Source: Pseudomonadota bacterium (GTDB taxonomy: Bacteria > Pseudomonadota > Gammaproteobacteria > Burkholderiales > Rhodocyclaceae). Taken from it: 64,000 nt of DNA. Location: positions 1-64,000 of the forward strand of contig JAGTRT010000022.1 in assembly GCA_018261895.1 (NCBI GenBank), given 5' to 3'. A program made the translations under genes and the position numbers. The notes under the pieces were generated by a model. The model was not told where the DNA came from. It did no database searches and was given only the letters and a program-made list of their open reading frames with translations. Shown here one piece after another: positions 25,297 to 35,628 of this stretch (its first letter is position 1; every line of letters begins with the position of its first letter).

Positions 25297-26180
25297 TTGC
25301 CTTTTTCGGCCCCGCGTCCACCACTCTTCATGTACTTGAAGAAATCGGAATTCGGCTCGACAACCAAAAGGTCACTCTTGTTTCTGAAACTGCCGCGATA
25401 TGCCTCAAGGCTGCGATAGAAAGCATAAAACTCGGGATTCTGACTGAAAGCCTGGGCATAGGTATTCGTGGCCTTGGCATCCCCCTCACCCTTGATTTTC
25501 TGGGCATCGCGATAAGCTTCAGCAACAATGATTTCACGCTGACGATCTGCATCAGCTCGAATTTTCTCTGCCTCAGCCGAACCTTCCGAGCGTAACTCGT
25601 TGGCAACGCGCTTCCGCTCAGCCTCCATTCGGCGGTAAACGGCCTCGCTAACTTCCGTTGGAAGTTCGACACGTTTCAAACGGACGTCAACAATCTGGAC
25701 TCCGATTTTGCGCGCATCGGTGTCAGCTTTCTCGCGCATTTGATTCATGATTTTGTCACGTTCGCCGGAAACCACATCGTGTACGGTGCGCTTGCCGAAC
25801 TCCTCGCGCAACCCGGCATTCACCGTCTGGTTAAGGCGAGTCTTTGCCCGCGACTCATCTCCACCAACCGAAATGTAGTAAAGCTGTGGATCGACAATGC
25901 GCCACTTGATATAGGAATCGACCAGAACGTTCTTCTTTTCGGAGGTAATGAAGCGCTCAGGTTCCGCATTATCTAGCGTGATGATGCGCTTTTCGAAATA
26001 GCGAACGTTCTGAACCATCGGTATCTTGAAATAGAGACCAGGCTCGCTAATTGCGCGCTTTACCTCACCAAGTTGAAAAACCACGGCATATTGTCGCTGG
26101 TCAACCGTAAAAATCGACATGGCCAGAACAACCAATATGGTTGCAAAAACGGCCCCAAACAAATTGATACGCGGACTCAT
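25293..26180 (-). CDS. hflC: FtsH protease modulator HflC
   Basis: This 295-residue prohibitin/stomatin-type protein forms with HflK a membrane cage around FtsH that limits its action. One N-terminal helix (INLFGAVFATILVVLAMSIFTV) precedes the SPFH domain (about 25-190, QYAVVFQLGEVKRAI, VDSYIKWRIVDPQLYY). A charged helical region (about 190-260, VYRRMEAERKRVANELRSEG) and a short tail follow. The ATG at 26180 overlaps the hflK stop (ATGA); a TTG one codon earlier would not form that overlap and was rejected. Confidence 0.95.
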   Translation of the reverse strand: MSPRINLFGAVFATILVVLAMSIFTVDQRQYAVVFQLGEVKRAISEPGLYFKIPMVQNVRYFEKRIITLDNAEPERFITSEKKNVLVDSYIKWRIVDPQLYYISVGGDESRAKTRLNQTVNAGLREEFGKRTVHDVVSGERDKIMNQMREKADTDARKIGVQIVDVRLKRVELPTEVSEAVYRRMEAERKRVANELRSEGSAEAEKIRADADRQREIIVAEAYRDAQKIKGEGDAKATNTYAQAFSQNPEFYAFYRSLEAYRGSFRNKSDLLVVEPNSDFFKYMKSGGRGAEKGK

Positions 26181-27487
26181 CAACGTCCCTCCCGATCACG
26201 CGAACGCAGCGAACCTTCGCGCGAACTAGAAGAATACGAACCCCCACCGACCTTGGGCGCACTTTCAAGTTGTGGAGGTGCTTCGTTTGAAAGCGGCGCA
26301 GTCGGCTTTACTGTAGACGGTGCCACTGATGCATCAGGAGCAGCCTGAGCAGCGGGCGTTACACTGGCTGCCTGCATCAGTTTATCAAGCGGAAGATAGA
26401 GCAAATTACCCTGCCCCTTGGCATCAACCATGACCTTGGTGGTATTGGCATAGATTTGCTGCATCGTTTCCAGATACATACGCTGGCGGGTCACTTCAGG
26501 TGCCTTTGCATATTCGGTCAGCACCTGCTTGAAGCGCGACGCATCCCCTTCCGCTGACGAAATGACCCTTTGCTTGTAGCCGTTAGCCTCTTCAAGAAGC
26601 CGTGCGGCCGTACCCTTGGCTTTGGGAATGACGTCATTGGCATATGCCTGCCCTTCGTTCTTCTGGCGCTCGCGGTCCTGCCCCGCCTTTACGGCATCAT
26701 CAAACGCAGCCTGAACCTGCTCGGGTGGCTGTGCGTTCTGCATGGTCACTTTGGAAATCATGATGCCACTCTGGTAGCGGTCAAGGATATCCTGCATCAG
26801 TTTGGCTGCCTGAGTAGCAATCTGCTCACGCCCCTCGTAAAGCACGAAGTCCATCTTGCTCTTGCCAACAATCTCGCGAACGGCTGTCTCTGCCGCCCCC
26901 ATCACAGCCTCATCGGTGGAACGATTATTGAACAGATATTCAACTGGGTCCTTGAGGATGTACTGAACTGCAAACTGGATGTTCACGATGTTTTCATCAT
27001 CGGTGAGCATCAATGCTTCCTTCAGCACCTTGTTTCGCTCACTACCCCGGTAGCCAATTTCAATCGTACGAACCCCGGTCAGATTGACAAGTTCGTGGGA
27101 CTGAATCGGATAAGGCAATCGCCAGCGCAACCCAGGTTCGGTCGCCTCCTTGAAACTACCGAACTGGAGCACCAAACCCCGCTGGGAAGCATCAACAATG
27201 TAGAAGCCGGATGCCAGCCATACAACAGCCACCAATCCAATCAGGAGGCCAACTCCACCGCCGATAAACTTTGGGTTGAAGTCAATGTTCGGCATTCGAG
27301 GACCTTCTCCGCCACCGTTGCCGCCACCGCCGCCCTTTTTGCCAAACATTCCTGACAATTTGCGATTGAAATCCCGCCAGAGCTCTTCAAGGTCAGGGGG
27401 GCCGTCATTTGGACGGCGCGGGCCGCCACTGGGTTTATCACCGTCATTGCTGCCACGGTTGCCCCACTGCGGGTCATTTAGCGACAT
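26180..27487 (-). CDS. hflK: FtsH protease modulator HflK
   Basis: This 435-residue partner of HflC begins with a cytoplasmic Gly-rich segment (residues about 10-60, including KKGGGGGNGGG). A membrane helix (about 75-97, VGLLIGLVAVVWLASGFYIV), the SPFH domain (about 98-280) and a long charged helix follow. The C-terminus is low-complexity Ser/Gly/Arg-rich. The ATG at 27487 (MSLNDPQWGNRG) is chosen, with TAGG seven bases upstream; the family begins at MSLNDPQWG. It is followed by hflC with a four-base overlap. Confidence 0.95.
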   Translation of the reverse strand: MSLNDPQWGNRGSNDGDKPSGGPRRPNDGPPDLEELWRDFNRKLSGMFGKKGGGGGNGGGEGPRMPNIDFNPKFIGGGVGLLIGLVAVVWLASGFYIVDASQRGLVLQFGSFKEATEPGLRWRLPYPIQSHELVNLTGVRTIEIGYRGSERNKVLKEALMLTDDENIVNIQFAVQYILKDPVEYLFNNRSTDEAVMGAAETAVREIVGKSKMDFVLYEGREQIATQAAKLMQDILDRYQSGIMISKVTMQNAQPPEQVQAAFDDAVKAGQDRERQKNEGQAYANDVIPKAKGTAARLLEEANGYKQRVISSAEGDASRFKQVLTEYAKAPEVTRQRMYLETMQQIYANTTKVMVDAKGQGNLLYLPLDKLMQAASVTPAAQAAPDASVAPSTVKPTAPLSNEAPPQLESAPKVGGGSYSSSSREGSLRSRDREGR

Positions 27488-27523
27488 GAAAATACCTAAG
27501 GTCGGGATCATGAGTGTCGGGAT

Positions 27524-28678
27524 TCAGTTGATGTAGTCGTGTTTTGCATCGTTTTCAGCTTCAGCCATCGCCCTGCTACGCAATTCCGCCTTGGCTTGTG
27601 CGAATTCAGCCAAGGCACTACGTAGCAGGCTCAAGCCCTCTCCAGTACGCGCACTGACTCGAACGCGCGCGATATTACCATATTCGTCCCGCTCGACGCC
27701 TGGCATGGCTTCGGTCAGGTCAATCTTGTTCCATGCCACAAGCTGAGTCACTTGATCTGCACCAATCTCGCGAAGCACCTTGTTAACCTCGTCGATCTGC
27801 TCATCCCGAGCATGGCTCGCACTATCAACAACGTGCAACAATAGATCGGCATGTATTGCCACCTCGAGAGTGGCATGAAACGCGTCGACGAGGGAGTGGG
27901 GTAGGTCACGAATAAACCCCACGGTATCAGAAACAACAATATTTCCCCCACCTTCGATCCATAGCTTCCGGGAGGTTGTATCAAGTGTGGCAAACAACTG
28001 ATCTGCGGCAAATACCCCCGCATGAGTCATGGCATTGAACAATGTTGACTTTCCTGCATTGGTATAGCCAACCAGCGACACATTGAGGACATCGCCACGC
28101 ATCCTTGCCTTGCGCTGGACTCCACGCTGCCTGGAAAGTTTTCCAAGTCGATCTTTTAGCAATTTGACTCGGTTGCCGAGAAGACGCCGGTCCGTCTCCA
28201 ATTGTTTCTCACCGGGGCCACGCATCCCGATGCCACCGCGTTGCCGCTCAAGGTGAGTCCAGCCACGCACCAGCCGCGTCGACAGATGCTCAAGTTGCGC
28301 AAGCTCCACCTGCAACTTACCCTCGGCACTTGAAGCCCGCAAGGCGAATATGTCAAGTATCAGGCTAGTTCTATCGATCACCCGGCATTTGAGTGCGCGC
28401 TCTAAATTGCGTTCCTGAGCAGGAGACAATTCGTGGTTAAAAATAACCAGATTTGCCTCTCCGGCCGAAACCACCGCAGCAATCTCGTCGACCTTTCCTT
28501 TGCCCACATATGTTTTGGGATCTGGACTGTGACGCTTGCCAAAAACCTCCCCAATAACCGCCCCACCAGCAGATTCGGCAAGCAAACGCACTTCTTCCAC
28601 CTGATCCTGAAGATCGGGTTGGCCAAAATCTAGCTGAACGATCACCGCACGCTCTCCAACGGCTGGTCGTTCAGTCAT
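27524..28678 (-). CDS. hflX: Ribosome-associated GTPase HflX
   Basis: This 384-residue GTPase splits stalled ribosomes after stress. The N-terminal HflX domain (about 10-195) includes GEVFGKRHSPDPKTYVGKGK and FNHELSPAQERNLE. The G domain (about 200-365) carries GYTNAGKSTLFNAMT (G1), DTVGFIRDLPHSLVDAFHATLEE-like sequence (G3) and NKID (G4). The ATG at 28678 (MTERPAVGERAVIVQ) is preferred; a GTG 11 codons upstream is possible, and neither has a strong ribosome site. hfq-hflX-hflK-hflC order is conserved across proteobacteria. Confidence 0.95.
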   Translation of the reverse strand: MTERPAVGERAVIVQLDFGQPDLQDQVEEVRLLAESAGGAVIGEVFGKRHSPDPKTYVGKGKVDEIAAVVSAGEANLVIFNHELSPAQERNLERALKCRVIDRTSLILDIFALRASSAEGKLQVELAQLEHLSTRLVRGWTHLERQRGGIGMRGPGEKQLETDRRLLGNRVKLLKDRLGKLSRQRGVQRKARMRGDVLNVSLVGYTNAGKSTLFNAMTHAGVFAADQLFATLDTTSRKLWIEGGGNIVVSDTVGFIRDLPHSLVDAFHATLEVAIHADLLLHVVDSASHARDEQIDEVNKVLREIGADQVTQLVAWNKIDLTEAMPGVERDEYGNIARVRVSARTGEGLSLLRSALAEFAQAKAELRSRAMAEAENDAKHDYIN

Positions 28679-28740
28679 GGGGAAATTCGAAAAGGAGGCA
28701 AGAGGCCCCACCGACTCTGTGGGGCACCTGGATAGTTGGA

Positions 28741-28977
28741 TTATTCCGCAGCCTGTTCCTGCTGGAGGTTTACCGGACGAGCGGGCACCACCGTGGAAAT
28801 TGCATGCTTGTAAACCATCTGAGTAACAGTGTTCTTGAGCAGAACGACGTACTGATCGAACGATTCAACCTGGCCCTGCAATTTGATTCCGTTCACCAGG
28901 TAAATTGAAACAGGAACATGCTCGCGACGGAGAGCGTTGAGGAAGGGGTCTTGTAACAGTTGCCCTTTGTTGCTCAT
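28741..28977 (-). CDS. hfq: RNA chaperone Hfq
   Basis: The 78-residue hexameric Sm-like protein pairs small RNAs with mRNAs. It has the Sm1 motif ([27 protein letters not shown]), the Sm2 motif YKHAIST, and the distal N-terminus [16 protein letters not shown]. The C-terminal tail is short, as usual in betaproteobacteria. GGAG lies upstream of the ATG. A 76-base gap separates it from der, which leaves room for its own promoter, but I found no convincing boxes. Confidence 0.98.
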   Translation of the reverse strand: MSNKGQLLQDPFLNALRREHVPVSIYLVNGIKLQGQVESFDQYVVLLKNTVTQMVYKHAISTVVPARPVNLQQEQAAE

Positions 28978-29053
28978 GGTGTGGACTCCATGTAGTTGTT
29001 ATGAGGGTCCTAATGTACCCAAATTTATAAGGTGACGCCAAAGATTTCGCAGT

Positions 29054-30385
29054 TTATTTCTTGTCTTTGTCGGCAAAAGGATTTGTTGCAGTAACACACT
29101 GGATACGCAATGGCGTTCCCTGCAACTTGAACGCCTCCCGAAAGGTATGCTCAAGATAACGCCGATAGCTATCCGTCATTTTATCAACGGCATTGCCATG
29201 AATAACGATGATGGGCGGATTTGATCCGCCCTGATGAGCATAACGTGGCTTAGGCCTGAAAAGTCCATGTTTTGCCGGCGCCTGCTTGGCGACGGCATCA
29301 ATCAGAACACGCGTAAGTCGAGGCGTGGTCATTTTGGACATGGCAGCAGCGTATGCGGTATCAACGGAGCGGAACAAGGCCTCCAGACCGACATTTTCCC
29401 TTGCAGACACGAAGTGGAACTTGGCGAAATTAAGGAACTGCAATTTGCGTTGAAGAATCAGGCGAGTCTGCTCACGTTGATAGGCGTCCAGGCCATCCCA
29501 TTTATTGACAGCCACGACCAGCGCACGGCCAGACTGAACAATAAAGTCGGCGATGTGTGCATCCTGATCGGAGACATCCGCCTGCGCATCCACCATCAGG
29601 ATCACAACATTTGCGTCTTCAATCGCTTGAAGCGTCTTGACTACTGAGAATTTTTCAATTGTCTCAAAAACCTTGCCGCGCTTTCGCATTCCCGCGGTGT
29701 CCACGAGCACGTATTTTCTGCCGCCCCGCTCGAAATCAATCTCAATCGAATCCCTCGTCGTTCCTGGCGCATCGAATGCGATCACTCGCTCTTCACCTAA
29801 CAAGGTATTGATCAATGTTGATTTGCCGACATTGGGGCGACCAACAATGGCCACCCGAATGGCGTCCGAATGCCATTCATCATCGTCCGGCTCAGGAAAT
29901 CCCTCTAATGCCAACTCGACGATCCCACGCACTCCCTCGCCATGAGCAGCAGATATCGCATAGGGTTCGCCGAGTCCGAGTTCATGAAACTCGGCTTCAA
30001 CCATCCCCGCATTCATACCTTCGGACTTGTTGACCGCGACAATGACCGGGCAACTTATCCTGCGAAGCTTGTTCGCAATCTCTTTGTCATGCGGAGTCAG
30101 CCCAGTTCGACCATCGACAACGAAAATGACCGAGTCCGCTTCCGCAATCGCCTGTTCAGTCTGACGTGCCATTTCATGCAAGATACCTTCCTTGATAAGG
30201 GGCTCAAAACCACCGGTATCCACCACGAGATGAGGCTTTTTCCCCAATTTGCCGTGACCATAGTGACGGTCACGGGTTAAGCCAGGCAAGTCAGCAACAA
30301 TCGCGTCGCGGGACTTGGTCAAGCGATTGAACAGTGTGGATTTGCCAACGTTTGGCCGACCGACCAGAACAAGGGTAGGTTTCAT
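29054..30385 (-). CDS. der: Ribosome biogenesis GTPase Der (EngA)
   Basis: This 443-residue essential GTPase acts in 50S subunit assembly. It has two tandem G domains, with [15 protein letters not shown] (near residue 8) and [15 protein letters not shown] (near residue 185). Switch regions are DTGGFEP and DTAGMRKRG, and the base-recognition motifs are NKSE and NKWD. A C-terminal KH-like domain (about 360-440) follows. The start overlaps the bamB stop by four bases. Confidence 0.98.
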   Translation of the reverse strand: MKPTLVLVGRPNVGKSTLFNRLTKSRDAIVADLPGLTRDRHYGHGKLGKKPHLVVDTGGFEPLIKEGILHEMARQTEQAIAEADSVIFVVDGRTGLTPHDKEIANKLRRISCPVIVAVNKSEGMNAGMVEAEFHELGLGEPYAISAAHGEGVRGIVELALEGFPEPDDDEWHSDAIRVAIVGRPNVGKSTLINTLLGEERVIAFDAPGTTRDSIEIDFERGGRKYVLVDTAGMRKRGKVFETIEKFSVVKTLQAIEDANVVILMVDAQADVSDQDAHIADFIVQSGRALVVAVNKWDGLDAYQREQTRLILQRKLQFLNFAKFHFVSARENVGLEALFRSVDTAYAAAMSKMTTPRLTRVLIDAVAKQAPAKHGLFRPKPRYAHQGGSNPPIIVIHGNAVDKMTDSYRRYLEHTFREAFKLQGTPLRIQCVTATNPFADKDKK

Positions 30386-31539
30386 TGAGCCTCGATTGCA
30401 CTTACAGTGCCGCCAGCGGTCTGAACCAGAACGCCGTTGCCAAGTCCTTGCAGCGCAGCTCGAATTGGCGTTCCATCAGTTTTTTGGCGTGCGGCAAAAC
30501 TGCCATCTTCGCGAGAGAGGAAGTGAACAATACCCTCTGCGTCAGCCACGGCAACCAAGCCACGGTGTACCACTACGGGCGATAGTCGACGATTTTTCAG
30601 TTTATCCTGCTTCCAGAGGCTGCTACCGGATTGGCGGTCCATGGCATACACAACCCCCTTGTCGTCTGCGACAAACAAATATCGGCTATCCATGGCCATG
30701 CCAACGACAGAAGACAGATCGCGCGACCACATCATGGCACCGCCCTGCCCCATGTCAAAGCAAGCGACGCGCCCCTGAAACGCAACTGCGCATATTTGCC
30801 TGCCATCAACGATTGGTGGCGCGACAATATCGGCCACACGATCAAGTTCAGTCGCACCTTTTGGCAAAGCCACGGCACCTTCCCAAACAGGGGCACCATT
30901 CTGAACTGCAAGTGCCACCAGCTTGCCGCCAGGATACCCAATAAAGATATAGCGATCCGCAAACACGGGAACACCAGCACTGCGCACCGACAATGTTGGA
31001 GTAGAGCGCTGATACACCCATTTCCGGCCACCATCGCCGGAATCTAAAAGGTGGATTCGATTGTCACCACTTTTGATCGCAACCCCATCATCGCCGACGA
31101 CCGGTGCCGCCAATACTTCGCTGGAAACCCTGGCCTGCCAGAGAGCTTTGCCATCTTCAGGCGAAAAAGCCAATACATCGCCTTTGGAGGTAGCCACAAC
31201 CAGCAGACGACTGCTCGCGCCGACGCCTGCTGACAAAGGCTGCCCGACATCAATCTTCCAGACAGCTTTGCCGTCTTCCAATTTTGAAAGCGTTCCGTTT
31301 CGATTTGCCACGAAAACAGAACTCCCCACAACCGCGGGCGTGAACGTGTAGTCCCCTGCTTTCCCGATACTGGTCGACCACGCAGTCCGCACCTCAGCTG
31401 TAGCGGAAAATGGTAACAGAGGCCCCATTTTCGGACCTGAACTTGCAAACGGATTTATCGAATCGAATGCATCCGACACCGTTGCACAGCCCGCCAAAAT
31501 GCCAACAGCGATAACCGTAGCAGCTAGGTTACGCACCAT
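30382..31539 (-). CDS. bamB: Outer membrane assembly lipoprotein BamB
   Basis: The 385-residue lipoprotein of the BAM complex helps insert beta-barrel proteins into the outer membrane. The signal peptide ends with lipobox LAGC. An eight-bladed propeller of PQQ-like repeats follows, visible as recurring [33 protein letters not shown] and [17 protein letters not shown]. The ATG overlaps the yfgM stop as TGATG. yfgM-bamB-der is a conserved proteobacterial trio. Confidence 0.96.
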   Translation of the reverse strand: MVRNLAATVIAVGILAGCATVSDAFDSINPFASSGPKMGPLLPFSATAEVRTAWSTSIGKAGDYTFTPAVVGSSVFVANRNGTLSKLEDGKAVWKIDVGQPLSAGVGASSRLLVVATSKGDVLAFSPEDGKALWQARVSSEVLAAPVVGDDGVAIKSGDNRIHLLDSGDGGRKWVYQRSTPTLSVRSAGVPVFADRYIFIGYPGGKLVALAVQNGAPVWEGAVALPKGATELDRVADIVAPPIVDGRQICAVAFQGRVACFDMGQGGAMMWSRDLSSVVGMAMDSRYLFVADDKGVVYAMDRQSGSSLWKQDKLKNRRLSPVVVHRGLVAVADAEGIVHFLSREDGSFAARQKTDGTPIRAALQGLGNGVLVQTAGGTVSAIEAQ

Positions 31540-32177
31540 CAGACAGCCTCCCCTAAATTATCTAGCTTTTGCTGTAACAATTCACGACCGGCGCCCTGCT
31601 GGCTCGTCAGTTTTTCCAATGCAGCCCGGTAAGCCGTCCGAGCTTCAAGCTTTTTGCCTTGTGCCGAATAAACATCACCCCTAAGCTCCTGGAAACGGGC
31701 GTCAAATGCTGGAGCATGTGCCATATCCAGCTGTTTAATTGCTTCATCATATGCCTGCTCGTCCATTTGGACGGATGCCAGACGTAAGCGCGCCAAATCC
31801 CTGATCTCGTCTTTCCCGTTTTCCGCCACCCAACCAAACTGAGCCTTGGCTGTCTTCAAATCGCCGGCTTCAAATGACTGTTTGCCCGCCAGCATCGCCC
31901 CCAATGAAGCGTAGCTGGTTCCGCCAAATTTCTCGGCCAATTCACCTGCCGCCGCTTTCACTTTCTGAGTATCCCCTTCGCCAGCAGCCTGTTCCAGCAC
32001 GCCATAGATGGCAGATGCCTGGGCCGACTGCCCTCGCTGATACCAATTCCAGCCCTGCCACGCAACAACACCAAGCGAAGCCGCAACGACGACGCTTGTC
32101 ACGAGGTTGCCATACATCTTCCACCAGGTTTTCAGAGTATCTATCTGTTCCTGCTCTTCGAGGTCGTAATGCGCCAT
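31539..32177 (-). CDS. YfgM family tetratricopeptide membrane protein
   Basis: The 212-residue protein has a cytoplasmic N-terminus (MAHYDLEEQEQIDTLKTWWK), one membrane helix (VTSVVVAASLGVVAWQGWNWY) and a periplasmic tetratricopeptide region. This matches YfgM/AncA, an ancillary SecYEG translocon protein that contacts periplasmic chaperones. It lies between hisS (five bases) and bamB (overlap), the position of yfgM in E. coli. Confidence 0.93.
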   Translation of the reverse strand: MAHYDLEEQEQIDTLKTWWKMYGNLVTSVVVAASLGVVAWQGWNWYQRGQSAQASAIYGVLEQAAGEGDTQKVKAAAGELAEKFGGTSYASLGAMLAGKQSFEAGDLKTAKAQFGWVAENGKDEIRDLARLRLASVQMDEQAYDEAIKQLDMAHAPAFDARFQELRGDVYSAQGKKLEARTAYRAALEKLTSQQGAGRELLQQKLDNLGEAV

Positions 32178-32182
32178 CCTGC

Positions 32183-33472
32183 TTATTCCTCTTCGTCCGA
32201 ATCAATTATTTGGCCGATGATCGCATCCGCCAGGTCATCAACATTTAGCTTTCGCTGTTCGATACCCCCCTCCCGCAGAGACTTCAATTGAGCCTCACCG
32301 GTCGAAGCTTCGTCATCCCCAATAATTACCGCAAATGTGGCACCACAACCATCGGCTTTCTTCATCTGCGATTTGAAACTACCACCACCGCAATGAAGCA
32401 GTACGTCGATTCCATTGTCACGCAAATTTTCTGCGACGCGGAATGCCAAACGAGCAGCTTCGTCTCCCTGATGGACTAGATAAACGTCCGGCACTTGGGG
32501 CTCAGGCTCGCCTCCCGATTCCTTGATCAAGGCAATCAGACGCTCAACGCCCATGGCAAAGCCGCAAGCAGGCGTTGGTTTTCCGCCAAGCTGCTCGACA
32601 AGTCCATCATAGCGTCCGCCAGCGCAGACTGTTCCTTGGGCACCGAGCTTGTCAGTAACCCATTCGAAAACTGTCAAATTGTAATAATCCAAGCCACGTA
32701 CCAAACGCGGGTTGATCTTGAACGGGATGCCAGCATCACGCAATACTCTCTGCACGCCTTCAAAGTGAGCAAGCGATTCCGCTCCAAGGTAATCAATCAG
32801 TTTGGGGGCGGCCGAACAAATATCCTGCATAGCAGGATTTTTGGTATCCAGGATACGCAGCGGATTCGTGTGCAACCGACGCTTGGCATCCTCATCGAGC
32901 AATTCGGCATTTTCCTCAAAATAGGCAATCAGCGCAGCCCGATGGTTGGCACGTTCGTCCGGTTGACCAAGGCTGTTGATTTGCAGCTCAATATTGTCTA
33001 GGCCGAGATCTGCCCATAACCGGGCCCCCATCAAAATCATTTCAGCATCAATATCCGGACCGGACATACCGAATGATTCGACACCCACCTGATGAAACTG
33101 GCGATATCTTCCCTTTTGCGGACGCTCGTGGCGGAACATCTGCCCGATGTAATAGAGGCGCTGCGTCTGACGAGCTGCCAGACTATGCTCAATTACTGCT
33201 CGCACACACCCCGCAGTCCCTTCCGGGCGCAGAGTCAGCGCTTCGCCATTCAAGCCATCAATGAAGGAATACATTTCCTTCTCAACAATATCAGTCACTT
33301 CACCAATTGCTCGCTTGAATAGCGGTGTCGGCTCAACGATTGGCATACGAATAGGGCGATAACCGTAACTCTTGAGCCACGAACGAATGGTCTCTTCAAA
33401 TATTTCCCAGAATGCGGCTTCGTCAGGCAGGATGTCGTTCATCCCGCGAACGGCTTGCAAGGTTTGACTCAT
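32183..33472 (-). CDS. hisS: Histidyl-tRNA synthetase
   Basis: This 429-residue class II synthetase charges tRNA-His. Visible motifs are [17 protein letters not shown] and [19 protein letters not shown] (motif 2), the HisRS-specific [13 protein letters not shown] and [22 protein letters not shown] (motif 3), and a C-terminal anticodon-binding domain (about 330-425). The start overlaps the ispG stop (ATGA). The phrase LGQPDERAN produces a chance partial match to the dispersed repeat. Confidence 0.98.
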   Translation of the reverse strand: MSQTLQAVRGMNDILPDEAAFWEIFEETIRSWLKSYGYRPIRMPIVEPTPLFKRAIGEVTDIVEKEMYSFIDGLNGEALTLRPEGTAGCVRAVIEHSLAARQTQRLYYIGQMFRHERPQKGRYRQFHQVGVESFGMSGPDIDAEMILMGARLWADLGLDNIELQINSLGQPDERANHRAALIAYFEENAELLDEDAKRRLHTNPLRILDTKNPAMQDICSAAPKLIDYLGAESLAHFEGVQRVLRDAGIPFKINPRLVRGLDYYNLTVFEWVTDKLGAQGTVCAGGRYDGLVEQLGGKPTPACGFAMGVERLIALIKESGGEPEPQVPDVYLVHQGDEAARLAFRVAENLRDNGIDVLLHCGGGSFKSQMKKADGCGATFAVIIGDDEASTGEAQLKSLREGGIEQRKLNVDDLADAIIGQIIDSDEEE

Positions 33473-34698
33473 GACTTCAATTTCTTGGTATAGGTGCGCT
33501 CGACATAGCGCTCAATGATTTCTTTGAACTCGGTGGCAATGTTGTCACCTTTGAGGGTGACCGTTTTTTCACCGTCTTCGTACACAGGTGCAGATGGCGC
33601 CTCCCCCGTCCCAGGGAGCGAAATGCCGATATTTGCATGCTTTGACTCACCGGGCCCGTTCACGATGCAGCCCATCACGGCCAGTGTCATGTTCTCCGCA
33701 CCATCGTAGCGAAGTTTCCATTCTGGCATTCGGGCTCGAACAAACTCCTGTACCTCTCCAGCCAACTCCTGGAAAAACGTGCTGGTCGTACGACCACAAC
33801 CCGGGCAAGCCGCAACCATTGGTGTGAATGCGCGCAACCCCATGGTTTGCAAGATTTCCTGAGCAACAATGACTTCTTGTGATCGAGAGCCGCCTGGCTC
33901 TGGTGTCAATGAAACACGGATCGTATCGCCAATGCCTTCCTGCAATAAAACCGCCAATGCCGCCGTTGAAGCAACAATTCCTTTCGACCCCATGCCTGCC
34001 TCGGTCAACCCAAGGTGCAATGCATAGTTGGCACGTTTTGAAAGCTCGCGATAAATGGCAATCAAATCCTGCACACTGGAAACCTTGCAGGACAGAATGA
34101 TCTTCTCCCCGGCCAACCCAACGTCCTCTGCTTTGGCAGCCGACTCGAGAGCCGAAGTCACCATCGCGTGGCGCATGATCTCGGTCGCATCCAATGGATG
34201 CTGTCGTCCGGAATTTTCGTCCATTATTCGAGCCAGCAACTCCTGATCTAGGCTCCCCCAATTGACACCAATACGGACCGGTTTGTCATATTTGCAGGCC
34301 AGTTCAACCATCTGGGCAAACTGTTCGTCCTTCTTTTTCCCAAAGCCCACATTGCCTGGGTTGATCCGGTACTTGGCAAGCGCTTCCGCACAGGCGGGAT
34401 GTTCAGTCAGCAGACGATGGCCGTTGTAGTGAAAATCGCCAATCAGCGGAACCTTGCAATTCATCCTGTCGAGGTGCTCGCGGATTCTCGGTACGGCTGC
34501 AGCCGCCTCAGGGGAATTAACCGTGATTCGAACCAATTCTGATCCCGCCCGAGCAAGTTCGGCTGTTTGCAATGCTGTTGCGAGATAGTCAGCCGTATCC
34601 GTGTTGGTCATTGACTGAACAACGATAGGCGCATCGCCACCTAATTTCACATGTCCGACCATGCATGATCGGGTAAGTCGCTTTTCGATTCGGCTCAC
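33469..34698 (-). CDS. ispG: 4-hydroxy-3-methylbut-2-enyl diphosphate synthase (IspG/GcpE)
   Basis: This 409-residue iron-sulfur enzyme performs the penultimate step of the MEP isoprenoid pathway. The N-terminal barrel starts with [19 protein letters not shown]. The C-terminal part carries the [4Fe-4S] cysteines in ACPGCGRTT and GCIVNGPGE. The middle insert characteristic of plastid and Chlamydia enzymes is absent. The rodZ-ispG-hisS order is widely conserved in proteobacteria. Confidence 0.97.
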   Translation of the reverse strand: MSRIEKRLTRSCMVGHVKLGGDAPIVVQSMTNTDTADYLATALQTAELARAGSELVRITVNSPEAAAAVPRIREHLDRMNCKVPLIGDFHYNGHRLLTEHPACAEALAKYRINPGNVGFGKKKDEQFAQMVELACKYDKPVRIGVNWGSLDQELLARIMDENSGRQHPLDATEIMRHAMVTSALESAAKAEDVGLAGEKIILSCKVSSVQDLIAIYRELSKRANYALHLGLTEAGMGSKGIVASTAALAVLLQEGIGDTIRVSLTPEPGGSRSQEVIVAQEILQTMGLRAFTPMVAACPGCGRTTSTFFQELAGEVQEFVRARMPEWKLRYDGAENMTLAVMGCIVNGPGESKHANIGISLPGTGEAPSAPVYEDGEKTVTLKGDNIATEFKEIIERYVERTYTKKLKS

Positions 34699-34701
34699 GA
34701 C

Positions 34702-35628
34702 TTACTCCAGAACGAGGCGAGCAACATCACCGCGTGTATGAGGCGCAAGATCCACTGCCTCTCCATGCCAGAAGACACGGACACCCGGCGCATAGCCAAT
34801 CGTTACCGAGAGCGGCCCCTGTCCTGAGAGGGCCTGCTCTGTACCCGCCGTTAGCTTTTGCGAAAACACCACTTTATTATCGCGGTCCCGTACCTCCAAC
34901 CAAGAGTCTTTCTCGAAAAGGAAGCGCATTTGGGGCGCATTGTTGGTTGGCTTAGCAGAATCCCGTGCTTCCGTAGAACCCGACGATGCGACTGTTCCAG
35001 AAGGCGATGACGAAGCTTGGACCTCGGCCGGCGCAAGCACTTGCGGATTCATGACCTGCTGAGGCGTTGCACCAGGCGGAAAAACAGGTTCTGAAGCCGG
35101 TGCAACCGGCGCAGCCACCCCACCTTCAGAATCCTTGCGTGCTAGAGAGTCGAGCAGTGTCTGTGTGCTTTCCCGAAGCGACGACAGATCGCTTGGCATC
35201 AGAAAATATGCCATTCCTGCCAAAACGACTGAAGCAGCACCAATCAGCACAACCAACTTGCTTCGCTGCGACCCAACACTGCCACTATGTGGCATCGCAG
35301 TGGGCGCAACATCGGAAACACCCAAACTGTTAATTGGCTTTTCCAGAACCTGATCCAAGAGAAGCATCAGCGGTGCAGAATCAATTTGGATCAGTCGGGC
35401 ATAGTTGCGAACAAAGCCCCGGATGAAAGTGTTGCCAGGTAGATTTCCCCAGTCACCACTTTCCAGCGCCTCAACTTGACGCTGTCCGAGTTTCAGCGTT
35501 TGCGCTATGTCAGCCACCTGAAGACCACGCGCCTCCCGGGCCAAACGAAGCTGCTCACCGACGGAAGGAGTAGATACTGGAACAAGCTCTTCCGAGACGA
35601 CGTCTGGCGTATTCTCCTGCTCACTCAT
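34702..35628 (-). CDS. rodZ: RodZ-like cytoskeletal protein
   Basis: This 308-residue bitopic protein is expected to link MreB to the cell-wall elongation machinery. It has an N-terminal Xre-type helix-turn-helix (about 22-90, EQLRLAREARGLQVADIAQTLKLGQRQVEALE), a membrane helix (about 123-145, LVVLIGAASVVLAGMAYFLM), a Ser/Pro/Ala-rich linker, and a C-terminal DUF4115 domain (about 230-308). It overlaps the pilW stop by four bases. I did not verify the MreB-contacting residues. Confidence 0.9.
   Translation of the reverse strand: MSEQENTPDVVSEELVPVSTPSVGEQLRLAREARGLQVADIAQTLKLGQRQVEALESGDWGNLPGNTFIRGFVRNYARLIQIDSAPLMLLLDQVLEKPINSLGVSDVAPTAMPHSGSVGSQRSKLVVLIGAASVVLAGMAYFLMPSDLSSLRESTQTLLDSLARKDSEGGVAAPVAPASEPVFPPGATPQQVMNPQVLAPAEVQASSSPSGTVASSGSTEARDSAKPTNNAPQMRFLFEKDSWLEVRDRDNKVVFSQKLTAGTEQALSGQGPLSVTIGYAPGVRVFWHGEAVDLAPHTRGDVARLVLE

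Noticed and set aside
26095-26120. GGTCAACCGTAAAAAT at the hflC start as a repeat copy
   Set aside because: The region encodes FTVDQRQ, conserved in HflC. Only part of the core matches and the GCCCAAAA tail is absent.
32955-32970. TCCGGTTGACC in hisS as a repeat copy
   Set aside because: It encodes the conserved HisRS phrase LGQPDERAN, so the partial match is explained by protein constraint. The A-rich tail is missing.
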